Below, in pieces: positions 54,089-61,248 of a DNA stretch of 64,000 bases. Numbering within the stretch: the first letter of the stretch is position 1; each line of letters begins with the position of its first letter. This DNA is from Thermus aquaticus (GTDB lineage Bacteria; Deinococcota; Deinococci; Deinococcales; Thermaceae), in contig NZ_LHCI01000106.1 of NCBI RefSeq assembly GCF_001280255.1, forward strand, positions 1,690,279 through 1,754,278, read 5' to 3'. Position numbers and translations under genes: made by a program. The notes beneath the pieces are model-generated. The model saw nothing but the letters and a program-made list of their open reading frames with translations, was not told the DNA's origin and searched no databases.

Positions 54089-54240
54089 TGCAAGTTTGTG
54101 CCTTTCCTTCACGATGTAGGAGGCCCTTCTCACCGTAGCCCCACCGCCGCCGCGGCCTGACCCTCGAGGCCCAGGAGGCCTCCCGGGGCCCCTCCCCCCG
54201 GGCCCCGGGCCAGGGCCTCTTGGGGTAGCCCCCCAAGTCC

Positions 54241-54441
54241 TTTTAGAAAGAAGGGGGAAGCGAATAGCCGCAATAGCCGCAATAGCCGCGAAGCCCGTCT
54301 GGGAGGGCATTTCTGCCTGCGGCTATTGTGCGGCTATTGCGGGGAAGAGGGGGCGAATAGCCGCAAGTGGGCATGCCGTCCTGGAGAGCGTTTGCGGCGT
54401 TTGCGGCGTTCGCGGCTATTGCCCCGCCGCTTTTTCTAAAA
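54241..54441. repeat. Palindromic repeat element, copy 1 (intergenic, 201 bp)
   Basis: Ends are inverted: TTTTAGAA (54241-54248) and TTCTAAAA (54434-54441). Inside are tandem 9-mers AATAGCCGC (about 54263-54290), then a core like GCCCGTCTGGGAGGGC, then GCGGCTATT repeats; then a second module with AATAGCCGC, core GCCGTCCTGGAGAGC, GCGGCGTTT repeats and GCGGCTATT. The total is 67 x 3 bp. A second copy lies inside the ATPase gene at 60323-60535. Confidence 0.8.
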
Positions 54442-54555
54442 GCCAGGGGCCAGGCCAGCCTCGGGGGGTAGGCTTCCCCTACCCCAACTCGGGCCGGCCT
54501 CGAGGGCCGTGGTATCCTCATCCCTAGGAAGCCGCCCTAAGGGAAGGAGGCCCCG

Positions 54556-54846
54556 ATGGAGGAAGAGTTCAAGTTGCCCAGCCCGTTGGAGAGGGCCAGA
54601 AGCCGTTGGGAAACGCTGAAGGAGATACTGGCCAACCCGGAGGACTTTGACGTTGACTACGTCCTGGCCGAAGTGCTGGAGTTTCCCATCCTCCGTGAGC
54701 AACTGCAGAGGGCCTACCCCGAGAACCCCGAGGAGGTGCGGGCCATCGTTCGGGAGATTTGTGAGCGGAAAGAGGAGCTGAAGCGGGTGCTGGACCTCGA
54801 GGTCAGGGAGGCCCTTCTGCCCGGGGGGTGCGAGGGAGAGGGTTAG
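54556..54846 (+). CDS. Hypothetical acidic helical protein
   Basis: 96 residues, mostly helical and acidic (LERARSRWETLKEILANPEDF, REICERKEELKRVLDLE). No family recognised. AAGGGAAGGAGG precedes ATG 54556, and TATCCT at 54512-54517 may be a -10. Its stop overlaps that of the convergent XRE gene by 3-4 bp. Confidence 0.6.
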   Translation: MEEEFKLPSPLERARSRWETLKEILANPEDFDVDYVLAEVLEFPILREQLQRAYPENPEEVRAIVREICERKEELKRVLDLEVREALLPGGCEGEG

Positions 54847-55091
54847 GGCTCCTCTTCATAGGCCAGGAGGTCCTGAACGCCGTAGGGCTTGCCCGTGAGC
54901 TTCCGTAGGCCCCAGATTACCCAGGCGAGGGCCTCGAGGTCAGGGCGTTGCTTCTCACCTCGGGCGAGAGAGTAGACGGTGTTGCGCCCTACCTTCCCTG
55001 CCAAAGCCTGGGCCAGGGCGTAAGCGCTGACCCTCTCTTCATCCAGGATGGCCCTGAGCTTTATTTGGATACGCGGCTTCCCCACGCCCAT
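54843..55091 (-). CDS. XRE-type HTH repressor
   Basis: 82 residues: an HTH with ISO-typical order RAILDEERVSAYALAQALAGKVGRNTVYSLARG, followed by LEALAWVIWGLRKLTGKPYGVQDLLAYEEEP. Only a DNA-binding domain, no peptidase or oligomerisation part visible. It is divergent from the rightward operon at 55215 and stands beside operator-like palindromes, so it is the likely element repressor (inference). Confidence 0.75.
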   Translation of the reverse strand: MGVGKPRIQIKLRAILDEERVSAYALAQALAGKVGRNTVYSLARGEKQRPDLEALAWVIWGLRKLTGKPYGVQDLLAYEEEP

Positions 55092-55120
55092 AGCTTACCA
55101 AAACTCGTGGGCTACACCTA

Positions 55121-55149
55121 TTGACATAGTGCCTATACTTAGGTACTAT
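55121..55149 (+). promoter_or_regulatory. Main rightward promoter of the element
   Basis: TTGACA at 55121-55126, 17-bp spacer, TACTAT at 55144-55149. About 65 bp before the GemA-like gene, which has AAGGAG at 55201-55206. Confidence 0.7.
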
Positions 55150-55160
55150 AAGGGTACCTA
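55140..55160. promoter_or_regulatory. Operator-like inverted repeat over the -10 box
   Basis: TAGGTAC (55140-55146), 7 bp, GTACCTA (55154-55160). It covers the -10 of the rightward promoter, in the gap next to the XRE repressor gene. Related palindrome CTAAGGTACCTTAG at 56092-56105. Confidence 0.55.
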
Positions 55161-55214
55161 GGGGGCGACCCGCCAAGACCGACCCCCTAGGGCCTACCGA
55201 AAGGAGTGGTAAGC

Positions 55215-55499
55215 ATGACCAAGCCTATCAGCCCCAAAACCCACAGGCAAGAGGCCCCCAAGCTTCCCCTGACCCCCCGGAGGAAGGCCCTCCTGGCCCG
55301 GGTGCACGCCCTGGCCAAGGAGCTTGGCCTCGAGGGGGACGGCTACCGCCTGGTCCTCCGGGCCCTGACCGGGAAGCCCTCCTGCGCCCTCATGGACGAG
55401 GAGGAGCTTTACGAGGCCGCCCTGGGCCTCGAGGCCCTTCGCCAAGAGCGGGAGGACAACAGCGCCCAGGCCCTCCGGCGGGAGTTCGGCTGGGCCTAA
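55215..55499 (+). CDS. GemA-like phage regulatory protein (DUF1018 type)
   Basis: 94 residues: RRKALLARVHALAKELGLEGDGYRLVLRALTGKPS... shows the pattern 'short helix, LGL-D--Y---L---TGK-S, acidic L-EAALGLEAL' found in Mu GemA and related prophage proteins. Similarity is by pattern only. GemA affects host gyrase activity and late gene control in Mu; the role here is unknown. ATG 55215 has AAGGAG 8 bp upstream. First gene behind the element's rightward promoter. Confidence 0.55.
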   Translation: MTKPISPKTHRQEAPKLPLTPRRKALLARVHALAKELGLEGDGYRLVLRALTGKPSCALMDEEELYEAALGLEALRQEREDNSAQALRREFGWA

Positions 55500-55500
55500 A

Positions 55501-55532
55501 GGGAGAGGGCGGGGTGAGCCCCGCCCTCTCCC
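55501..55532 (+). terminator. Perfect 14-bp hairpin after the GemA-like gene
   Basis: GGGAGAGGGCGGGG (55501-55514), loop TGAG, CCCCGCCCTCTCCC (55519-55532), starting 2 bp after the stop. No T run follows, so it may be a partial terminator or RNA stabiliser. Confidence 0.65.
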
Positions 55533-55548
55533 CTCCTCAGGGGGAAGC

Positions 55549-55710
55549 GTGCTCAGGGCGTGGCTTTGGACGGCCCTCATGACGGCCCTTTGGCTTCGGG
55601 AGGCGGGGGACTGGCCCACGGCCCTCTTCGCGGGGAGCGTGGGCCTCTCCTCCGCCCTCATCGCTTGGCTTGCGGTCAAGGAGAAGGAGGTGCGGCGTGG
55701 GGAAGGTTGA
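55549..55710 (+). CDS. Small two-span membrane protein (53 aa)
   Basis: GTG 55549 with GGGGGAAG just upstream. The frame gives a short protein with two hydrophobic stretches (RAWLWTALMTALWL and AGSVGLSSALIAWLAV) and a charged end KEKEVRRGEG. Holin-like in size only; no family recognised. Overlaps the next small gene by 14 bp. Confidence 0.55.
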   Translation: MLRAWLWTALMTALWLREAGDWPTALFAGSVGLSSALIAWLAVKEKEVRRGEG

Positions 55711-55888
55711 GGAGAGGAAGCAAGAGGCCCTTTGGCACTTCATTGAGGCCCGCCTCGAGGAGGTCCTGGAGAAGACCGGCCTCCCCCTGGAGGCCCTTCC
55801 CGCCCTGGAGGCGGGGTATTTGGCGGCCCTCGAGGACTTCGCCCCAGGCATCCTGGGGGTTTTCGCGAAGGAGGTGGCGGGAGTTTAG
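55697..55888 (+). CDS. Hypothetical small protein (63 aa)
   Basis: GTG 55697 with AAGGAGG 6 bp upstream. Amphipathic helical protein (KQEALWHFIEARLEEVLEKTG, FAPGILGVFAKEVAGV). No family recognised. Last gene before the hairpin cassettes. Confidence 0.55.
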   Translation: MGKVEERKQEALWHFIEARLEEVLEKTGLPLEALPALEAGYLAALEDFAPGILGVFAKEVAGV

Positions 55889-55926
55889 GCAACCTTGGAC
55901 ACCCCGGGGGCCCCTGCCCTAGCCTC

Positions 55927-55955
55927 TAGACAAGGACCAAGCTCAGCGCTAAAAT
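55927..55955 (+). promoter_or_regulatory. Promoter of hairpin cassette 1
   Basis: TAGACA at 55927-55932, 17-bp spacer, TAAAAT at 55950-55955. The expected start near 55962 lies 10 bp before the hairpin. Confidence 0.6.
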
Positions 55956-55971
55956 AAGGCTAGAGTGCCAA

Positions 55972-56036
55972 AAGTGCCCCCGGGGAAAGCCCGGGGGCAA
56001 AAGCTTTTAGGGACCCATGCGGCTCAGCCGGGCTCC
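55972..56036 (+). repeat. Hairpin cassette, copy 1 (65 bp direct repeat)
   Basis: AAGTGCCCCC then a GC stem (GCCCCCGGG / CCCGGGGGC around AAAG), AAAAGCTTTTAG, and CATGCGGCTCAGCCGGGCTCC. Nearly identical to 56120-56185. The stem plus T run is terminator-like, so a transcript from 55962 could stop after about 50 nt. Confidence 0.7.
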
Positions 56037-56073
56037 ACCCGAGTCAACCGGGGCCGCCCCCCCAGGGAGGCGC

Positions 56074-56105
56074 TTGACACCCCCCCACCCCCTAAGGTAC
56101 CTTAG
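56074..56105 (+). promoter_or_regulatory. Promoter of hairpin cassette 2 with embedded palindrome
   Basis: TTGACA at 56074-56079; a -10 of the type TACCTT at 56098-56103 falls inside the perfect palindrome CTAAGGTACCTTAG (56092-56105), which resembles the operator at 55140-55160. Repressible promoter for the operon beginning at 56278 (inference). Confidence 0.5.
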
Positions 56106-56119
56106 GGCTAAGGTTGGGT

Positions 56120-56185
56120 AAGTGCCCCCTGGGGAAACCCAGGGGGCAAAAGCTTTTTAGCCCGCATGCGGCTCAGCCGGGCTCC
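56120..56185 (+). repeat. Hairpin cassette, copy 2 (66 bp direct repeat)
   Basis: GTGCCCCCTGGGG AAA CCCAGGGGGCA stem, AAAAGCTTTTTAG, then CATGCGGCTCAGCCGGGCTCC. The stem carries a compensated C/G to T/A change relative to copy 1, which suggests selection for RNA structure. It sits in the leader of the gene at 56278. Confidence 0.7.
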
Positions 56186-56277
56186 TCCAAAACCAAAACG
56201 CCCCCTTCCCCTTTTCGGGGACGGCATACAGCGGCTTAGGCAAACAAAAGAGGCTACTCAAAGACGGGAGGCAAAGC

Positions 56278-56535
56278 ATGAACGAGGAGAAGGAGCTCAA
56301 GCCCTTCTACAGGGTGGAGGAGTTCAAGGACCTCATGGGATTCAGCTACAACCAGGCCCTGGCCGTGGCCCGGGTCTTCGGCTTCCGCTTCGGCAAGAAC
56401 TACCTCATCCCTCGGCCCGTGGTGGCCCGCTTCCTGGCCGGCGAGGTGTCCCGGGAGGAGGGGGAGCGGATCGCCCACGAGCTGAGCGTCATCAACGCGG
56501 AAAGCGAGAAGAAGGCCTCGAGGGGCAGGAGGTAG
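56278..56535 (+). CDS. Excisionase-like HTH DNA-binding protein
   Basis: 85 residues: FYRVEEFKDLMGFSYNQALAVARVFGFRFGKNYLIPRPVVARFLAG follows the MerR-like HTH pattern of excisionase/helix-turn-helix-17 proteins (given here in pieces: YRVEEFKDLMGFS, AVARVFGFRFG, YLIPRPVVARFLAG). Charged tail KKASRGRR. Could be the recombination directionality factor of the element, or a regulator of the replication operon that it heads. Confidence 0.6.
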   Translation: MNEEKELKPFYRVEEFKDLMGFSYNQALAVARVFGFRFGKNYLIPRPVVARFLAGEVSREEGERIAHELSVINAESEKKASRGRR

Positions 56536-56537
56536 CC

Positions 56538-56708
56538 GTGCGCGGGGGGTGCTGGGACGCGGGCCAGGCGGTGGAGGAAATCGCCGTCCTCCTTCGGGCC
56601 TGGAGGGCGGGGGAGCTGAGCCCGGAAGAGGCCCTCGAGGAAGTGGAGGAGGCCCTTTACCGCAACAACTTCGGGCCCCTCTTGGAGGAAAGCCGTGAAG
56701 CCGATTGA
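56538..56708 (+). CDS. Hypothetical small acidic protein (56 aa)
   Basis: GTG 56538 after GCAGGAGGTAGCC. Helical acidic protein ([30 protein letters not shown]). No family recognised. Overlaps recT by 14 bp. Confidence 0.55.
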   Translation: MRGGCWDAGQAVEEIAVLLRAWRAGELSPEEALEEVEEALYRNNFGPLLEESREAD

Positions 56709-57618
56709 GAAGCTGGAAGCGCTGGAGAAGAGGGAAGCCAGGCCCTCCCGTCAAGGGGAGTGGGGCCTGGCGGAAATAGAAAAGGCCGCCCAATACATGG
56801 CCAAAAGCGGCCTCTTCGGGGTCAAGGACCCCGTGCAGGCCGTGGCCCTCATGCTCCTGGCCCAGGCGGAGGGGACGCACCCCGCCCGGGCGGTGCAGGA
56901 GTACCACATCATTGGCGGGAGGCCCGCCCTGAGGGCGGATGCCATGCTGGCCCGCTTCCTGGCCGCCGGAGGGCGGGGGGAGTGGCACGCCCTCACGGAC
57001 GAGCGGGCTGAGGCCACCTTCTCCCACCCCCAGGGGGGCACAGTGCGCCTCGCCTGGACCCTCGAGGACGCTAAACGGGCGGGCCTCCTGGACAAGCGGG
57101 ACAGCGGCTGGCACAAGTACCCCCGGGCCATGCTTCGGGCCCGGCTCATCTCCGAGGGGGTGAGGACCGTCTTCCCCGGCGTGGCCACGGGGGTCTACAC
57201 CCCGGAGGAGGTCATGGACCTTCCTGAGCCCGCCCAGGTGGTCTCCCCCGCTAGCCCCCCGTCCCCCTCGAGGCCCGCCCCTCTCCCCTCTCCCGCCCCC
57301 ATCACCCCTGAGCAGGTGGGGGCCCTGGCCCAGGCCTTCTCTGCCCTGGGCCTCAAGGGGGAGCCCGCCCGGGAGCTGGCCCAGAGGCGGGTGGAGCGGG
57401 AGCTGGCCTCCATAAAGGACCTCACCCGGGAAGAGGCGGAAGACCTCCTGGCCTACCTGGAGGAGCTGGCCAAGGGCCTGGAGCCCTTCCCCCGGGCGCG
57501 CCGGGGAGAGCTCATTGGGGCCTGGCTCGAGGAGAACCCCAAGGGAGCCCCAGGGGTTCAGGACCTCCTGAGCCTCTTTGGCCAGCTCCAAGAAGAACCT
57601 GAGGAGGAAGCGGTATGA
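56695..57618 (+). CDS. recT: RecT-family single-strand annealing recombinase
   Basis: 307 residues. The core shows AEIEKAAQYMAKSGLFGVKDPVQAVALMLLAQAEGTHPARAV, YHIIGGRPALRADAMLARFLAAGG, DAKRAGLLDKRDSGWHKYPRAMLRARLISEGVRTVFP and GVYTPEEV (motifs cited in parts), the RecT/phage recombination pattern. A proline-rich linker (about 185-205) leads to a helical C-terminal region. No RecE-type exonuclease is adjacent. GTG start overlaps the small gene upstream. Confidence 0.8.
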   Translation: MKPIEKLEALEKREARPSRQGEWGLAEIEKAAQYMAKSGLFGVKDPVQAVALMLLAQAEGTHPARAVQEYHIIGGRPALRADAMLARFLAAGGRGEWHALTDERAEATFSHPQGGTVRLAWTLEDAKRAGLLDKRDSGWHKYPRAMLRARLISEGVRTVFPGVATGVYTPEEVMDLPEPAQVVSPASPPSPSRPAPLPSPAPITPEQVGALAQAFSALGLKGEPARELAQRRVERELASIKDLTREEAEDLLAYLEELAKGLEPFPRARRGELIGAWLEENPKGAPGVQDLLSLFGQLQEEPEEEAV

Positions 57619-58688
57619 GAAAAGCGCTTGACGGGGTGTGGGAGCACCCCGCCGCCCGAGTGGAGGACACCCCAAGTCTACCACAAGTGGAAGTCCTCCT
57701 GGGCCGCCTCGAGGGGGTGCGCCGCGCGGGGGCAGGCTCCTGGATGGCCCGGTGCCCCGCCCATCCTGACCGGAATCCGTCCCTTTCCATCGCCCTCCGG
57801 GATGGCCGCGTGCTCCTCCATTGCTTCGCCGGGTGCCCCCCTGAGGCCGTCCTCCAGGCCGTAGGGCTCACCTGGAAGGACCTCCGGGAGCCTGACCCCT
57901 GGGCCTGGAGGCCTCCCTTCCCCTCGAGGCCCAGGCCCCCCGAACCCGAAGCCCCTTCCCCCGAGGACCGGGAGAGGTGGGAGGCGTTGTGGGAGAAGGC
58001 GAAGCCGGGCCACCCTCTTCTCAGGCGCTACCTGAGGGCCCGGGGCCTCTCCCTGGAGCCTCCCCCTGCCCTCAGGCTGGCCTTCCTCAGGGGGGAGCCC
58101 GTCATGGTGGCCCGGGTGGAAGGGGTAAAGGGGCTCCTGGGCCTGCACCTGACCACCCTGGAGCCCGATGGCCGGGGGAGGAGGGAGAAGCGCCTGGTCA
58201 AGGGGAGCAGGCCCAAAGGCGGGGCCATCCGCCTCTTCCCCCTCGAGGCGGGCAAGCCCCTGGCCCTAGCTGAGGGCATAGAAACCGCGTTGGCGGTGCG
58301 GGAGGCCACGGGGTGGCCGGTGTGGGCCACCGTCGCCGCCGGGTTTATGCCCGGGGTGGCCCTGCCCCCGGAGGCCCATGAGGTGGTGGTGTGCCCTGAC
58401 CACGACAAGGCGGGCCTCGAGGCCGCCAAGGCCCTGGCCCGGAGGCTCCTCCGGGAGGGCCGGAAGGTGCGCCTGGCCGTGCCCCCCGTGGAGGGGGAGG
58501 ACTGGCTTGATGCCCTCAAGCGCCTCGGGCCTGAGGAAGTGGGCCGCTTCCTCCAAGGGGCCCCCGAGGTGGAGGCCTCCGAGGAAGGGGGCCTCGAGGA
58601 GGCGCAAAGAAGCCCCCAACCCTTGCCCCCGCGCCTGGCGTGGGCCCTGGCCCGCCGGGCCCGCATGAGGGGGGTGGCCCATGAGTGA
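57615..58688 (+). CDS. Element DNA primase: zinc finger plus Toprim
   Basis: 357 residues. Zinc site C47-x2-H50 (CPAHPDRNPSLSI) and C70-x3-C74 (LHCFAGC), as in CHC2-type primases. A Toprim domain follows: LALAEGIETALAVREATGWPVW and VVVCPDHDKAGLEAAKALARRL (DxD). No helicase domain; that function sits in the next gene, which overlaps by 8 bp. The layout resembles phage and plasmid primases of the Toprim_3 group. Confidence 0.82.
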   Translation: MRKALDGVWEHPAARVEDTPSLPQVEVLLGRLEGVRRAGAGSWMARCPAHPDRNPSLSIALRDGRVLLHCFAGCPPEAVLQAVGLTWKDLREPDPWAWRPPFPSRPRPPEPEAPSPEDRERWEALWEKAKPGHPLLRRYLRARGLSLEPPPALRLAFLRGEPVMVARVEGVKGLLGLHLTTLEPDGRGRREKRLVKGSRPKGGAIRLFPLEAGKPLALAEGIETALAVREATGWPVWATVAAGFMPGVALPPEAHEVVVCPDHDKAGLEAAKALARRLLREGRKVRLAVPPVEGEDWLDALKRLGPEEVGRFLQGAPEVEASEEGGLEEAQRSPQPLPPRLAWALARRARMRGVAHE

Positions 58689-60639
58689 GCACCTGGAAGC
58701 CATTCTGCAGGAACTGACCCCCGAAACCTGGAGGGATAAGCGCAACCCCCTCTTCGCGGCCATCGTGGAGGAGGGGCTTGACCATGTGGAGGCTGATAGG
58801 GTCCTGAGGGAGGCCGCCAAGCGCGTGGGGGCCACCCTGCAGGCGGTGCGGCAGGCCTGGCAGGACTTCTTGGGGCCCGCCCCCAAGGAGGACAACGCCG
58901 CCGCCGTGGCCGTGCGGCTGGCCCTGGAGCGGGGGGAGTTTTGGCACGCTCAGGACCGGGAACCCTGGGCCAGCGTCCCCGAGGGAGAGGGCATCGTGGC
59001 CCACTACCCCCTGCGGAGCCCTGCCTTCCGCGCCTGGCTTGCGGGCCTCTACTACCGCGCCACGGAGAAGCCCCTCTACGCCCAGGCCCTTCAGGACGCG
59101 CGGGCCGTCCTCGAGGCCAAGGCCCTCTACGAGGGGCCCCAGCACGCCGTCCATCCCCGGGTGGCCGAACACGAGGGCCGGGTCTACCTGGACCTGGGCC
59201 GGGAGGACTGGAAGGCCGTGGAGGTGGGGCCTGAGGGGTGGCGCGTGGTGGAGAGCCGGGCGTGCCCGGTGCGCTTCCGCCGTAGCCGCTACACCCGCCC
59301 GCTTCCCCTTCCTGAGCCCACCGGGCCCGAAGCCCTCGAGGAGCTGGCCGCCCTCCTGCCCCTCAGGGAACGCCGGGACTGGGCCCTGGTCCTGGGGTGG
59401 CTTGTCGGGGCCCTCAACCCCCGCGGGCCCTACCCCATCCTGGTCCTGACCGGGGAAAAGGGGAGCGGGAAGACCACCGCCGCCCTGGTCCTGAAGAGCC
59501 TCCTGGACCCCCAGGAAGGGGGGCTGAGGGCTGAGCCCAAGGACGAGGAGGCCCTGATGGTGGGGGCGAGGGGGGCGTGGATCCTGGCCTTTGACAACCT
59601 CAGCGCCGTGTCCTTGCGGCTAAGCGATGCCCTGTGCCGGCTGAGCACCGGAGGCGGCCTGGGAAAGCGGGAGCTTTACACCGATGGCGAGGAGTTTGTG
59701 ATGGAGGCCAAGCGCCCGGTGGTCCTGACCGGGATTGCGTTCGGGGCCCTCAGGGACGACCTGGCCGACCGCGCCGCCCTGGTGGCCCTCTCCCGCCTAA
59801 GCGATGAGGAGAGGCGGCCCGAGAGGGAGCTTTGGGAGCTCTTCGCCCGCCTTCACCCCCGGGCCCTGGGGGCCCTCCTCACCGCGGCCTCAACCGCCCT
59901 AAGGAGGTGGGAGGAGGCCCGGGCTGGCCTCTCTTCCCTCCCCCGCCTGGCCGATTGGGCGGTGTGGGCTGAGGCCGCCGCCCCCGCCCTGGGCCTCGAG
60001 GCCGGGGAGGTGGTGGCGGCCTTCTACGAGGTGCAGGCCGCTATGGAGCAGGACACCCTCGAGGCTGACCCCGTGGCCCAGGCCATCCTCCTCCTCACCC
60101 GGGACTGGCCCGAGGGGCACCGGAGGGAGTACCCCACGGCTGAGCTTCTGGCCAACTTGGAGCAGGTCATGGGCCTCGAGGAGGCCAAGCGCAAGCCCGA
60201 GGGGTGGCCTCGGACCCCCCAGGGCCTGGGCAAGCACCTCCCCCGCCTCCAAGCCGCCCTTCGCGGGGCAGGCATCGTCATTAGGGGTGAGCGCGACCGG
60301 AGGACCAAGAGGCACCGGTGGCTTTTAGAAAGAGTGGGGGGCACAATAGCCGCAAACGCCGCAAACGCCGCAAAGCCCCTCCAGGACGGCACTCCCGATT
60401 GCGGCTATTGTCCCCCCTCCCCGCCTCCAATAGCCGCAATAGCCGCGCAAACGCCGCAGGAGGAAACGCCGTCTGGAACGGCATCCGCGGCTATTGCGGC
60501 TAATGCGGCTATTGACTCCCCCCTTCCTTCTAAAACGGAGGAGACCCCCCTCGAGGCCCAGGACCCGTACCCGCCGCCCCCCCACTCCCGTGTCCTGGAC
60601 GGCGTGGAGGAGGTGAACGTGAAGGGGGTGGAGCTGTGA
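58681..60639 (+). CDS. Replication ATPase/helicase-like protein with repeat-encoded C-terminus
   Basis: 652 residues. The N-terminal third has no motif I recognise. Walker A GEKGSGKTT at 258-266, Walker B-like AWILAFDNLSAVS, and LTGIAFGALRDDLADRAALVAL resemble the D5/SF3-like ATPases that accompany primases in integrative elements. Residues about 548-618 are encoded by repeat element copy 2 and read as low-complexity Ile/Asn-Ala-Ala repeats; the last about 34 residues follow it. Overlaps the primase by 8 bp and the next gene by 4 bp. Confidence 0.72.
   Translation: MSEHLEAILQELTPETWRDKRNPLFAAIVEEGLDHVEADRVLREAAKRVGATLQAVRQAWQDFLGPAPKEDNAAAVAVRLALERGEFWHAQDREPWASVPEGEGIVAHYPLRSPAFRAWLAGLYYRATEKPLYAQALQDARAVLEAKALYEGPQHAVHPRVAEHEGRVYLDLGREDWKAVEVGPEGWRVVESRACPVRFRRSRYTRPLPLPEPTGPEALEELAALLPLRERRDWALVLGWLVGALNPRGPYPILVLTGEKGSGKTTAALVLKSLLDPQEGGLRAEPKDEEALMVGARGAWILAFDNLSAVSLRLSDALCRLSTGGGLGKRELYTDGEEFVMEAKRPVVLTGIAFGALRDDLADRAALVALSRLSDEERRPERELWELFARLHPRALGALLTAASTALRRWEEARAGLSSLPRLADWAVWAEAAAPALGLEAGEVVAAFYEVQAAMEQDTLEADPVAQAILLLTRDWPEGHRREYPTAELLANLEQVMGLEEAKRKPEGWPRTPQGLGKHLPRLQAALRGAGIVIRGERDRRTKRHRWLLERVGGTIAANAANAAKPLQDGTPDCGYCPPSPPPIAAIAAQTPQEETPSGTASAAIAANAAIDSPLPSKTEETPLEAQDPYPPPPHSRVLDGVEEVNVKGVEL
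60323..60535. repeat. Palindromic repeat element, copy 2 (inside the ATPase gene, 213 bp)
   Basis: TTTTAGAA (60323-60330) and TTCTAAAA (60528-60535) ends; two modules with AATAGCCGC/AACGCCGCA 9-mers, cores GCCCCTCCAGGACGGC and GCCGTCTGGAACGGC, and GCGGCTATT 9-mers. 213 bp is 71 codons, with no stop in the ATPase frame. Same architecture as copy 1. Confidence 0.8.
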
Positions 60640-60971
60640 ACCCGTGGCGGAAGCTCATCCTGGTAGCCCGCCCCCTGGCCGAAAAGATTCGGGCCATGCG
60701 CCCGCCAAAGATTCGGGTGGTGGCCGATGGCCGGGTCCTCTACTGGGCCCTGGCCGTGCCCACTGAAGAGGACCTCGAGGCCCACGCCGCCTGGCCGGGG
60801 CAGAACGCCCCAAGCCTGGAGGGGTGGCTTGTGGAGCGGCTAACCTTCCTGGAGGAGGGCTGGCGGGATGCGCGGGAAGTGAAGCTTCTAGGGGTGTGGG
60901 CCGGGAACCCGCCCCGCCTCGAGCCCATCGCGCGAGCCTGGATTGAGCCCAAGGAGGTAGAGCGTGCCTAA
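60636..60971 (+). CDS. Hypothetical protein
   Basis: 111 residues from GTG 60636: basic start NPWRKLILVARPLAEKIRAMRPPKIRVV, then WALAVPTEEDLEAHAAWPGQ and an acidic-basic tail. No family recognised. The start overlaps the ATPase stop by 4 bp; its end overlaps the next gene by 8 bp. Confidence 0.6.
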   Translation: MNPWRKLILVARPLAEKIRAMRPPKIRVVADGRVLYWALAVPTEEDLEAHAAWPGQNAPSLEGWLVERLTFLEEGWRDAREVKLLGVWAGNPPRLEPIARAWIEPKEVERA

Positions 60972-61236
60972 GACCTTGGCGCAAGTGCTGGAGGCCATAG
61001 CGGAAGCGGATGGAGAAGTGGTCCTGGAGGGCACCAAGGCCTTCCTGCTCCTTCCCCCGGGGATGGAGGGCCTGGTGGAGGAGGCCCGGGAGCACGGGAG
61101 GGCCCTGGCCCTCCTGGCCCTCGAGGCCCCCCACCGCCGCCTCACGCCCCTCGCCCTCATGGCCCTGGCCCAGGCCCTGGAGGAGGGGGACTTGGAGGGA
61201 GGCCTCCACGCCCTGAGGAGGGCCGCCCAGGCCTGA
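60964..61236 (+). CDS. Hypothetical protein
   Basis: 90 residues from GTG 60964, leucine/alanine-rich helices (LAQVLEAIAEADGEVVLEGTKAFLLLPPG, LALMALAQALEEGDLEGGLHALRRA). No family recognised. Coupled by overlap to the previous gene; the nuclease gene follows after 12 bp. Confidence 0.6.
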   Translation: MPKTLAQVLEAIAEADGEVVLEGTKAFLLLPPGMEGLVEEAREHGRALALLALEAPHRRLTPLALMALAQALEEGDLEGGLHALRRAAQA

Positions 61237-61248
61237 AGGAGGTGAAGG

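Larger units (their letters stand above)
55889..56277. other. Non-coding control region with two promoter-hairpin cassettes
   Basis: 389 bp without a convincing gene. It holds promoter 55927-55955, hairpin repeat 55972-56036, promoter 56074-56102 with palindrome 56092-56105, and hairpin repeat 56120-56185, then the ribosome site GGGAGGC of the HTH gene at 56278. Confidence 0.65.

Noticed and set aside
54241-54441. CRISPR-like array
   Set aside because: Repeat units are 9 bp, partly inverted, without uniform spacers, and no cas gene is near. A tandem/inverted repeat element explains it better.
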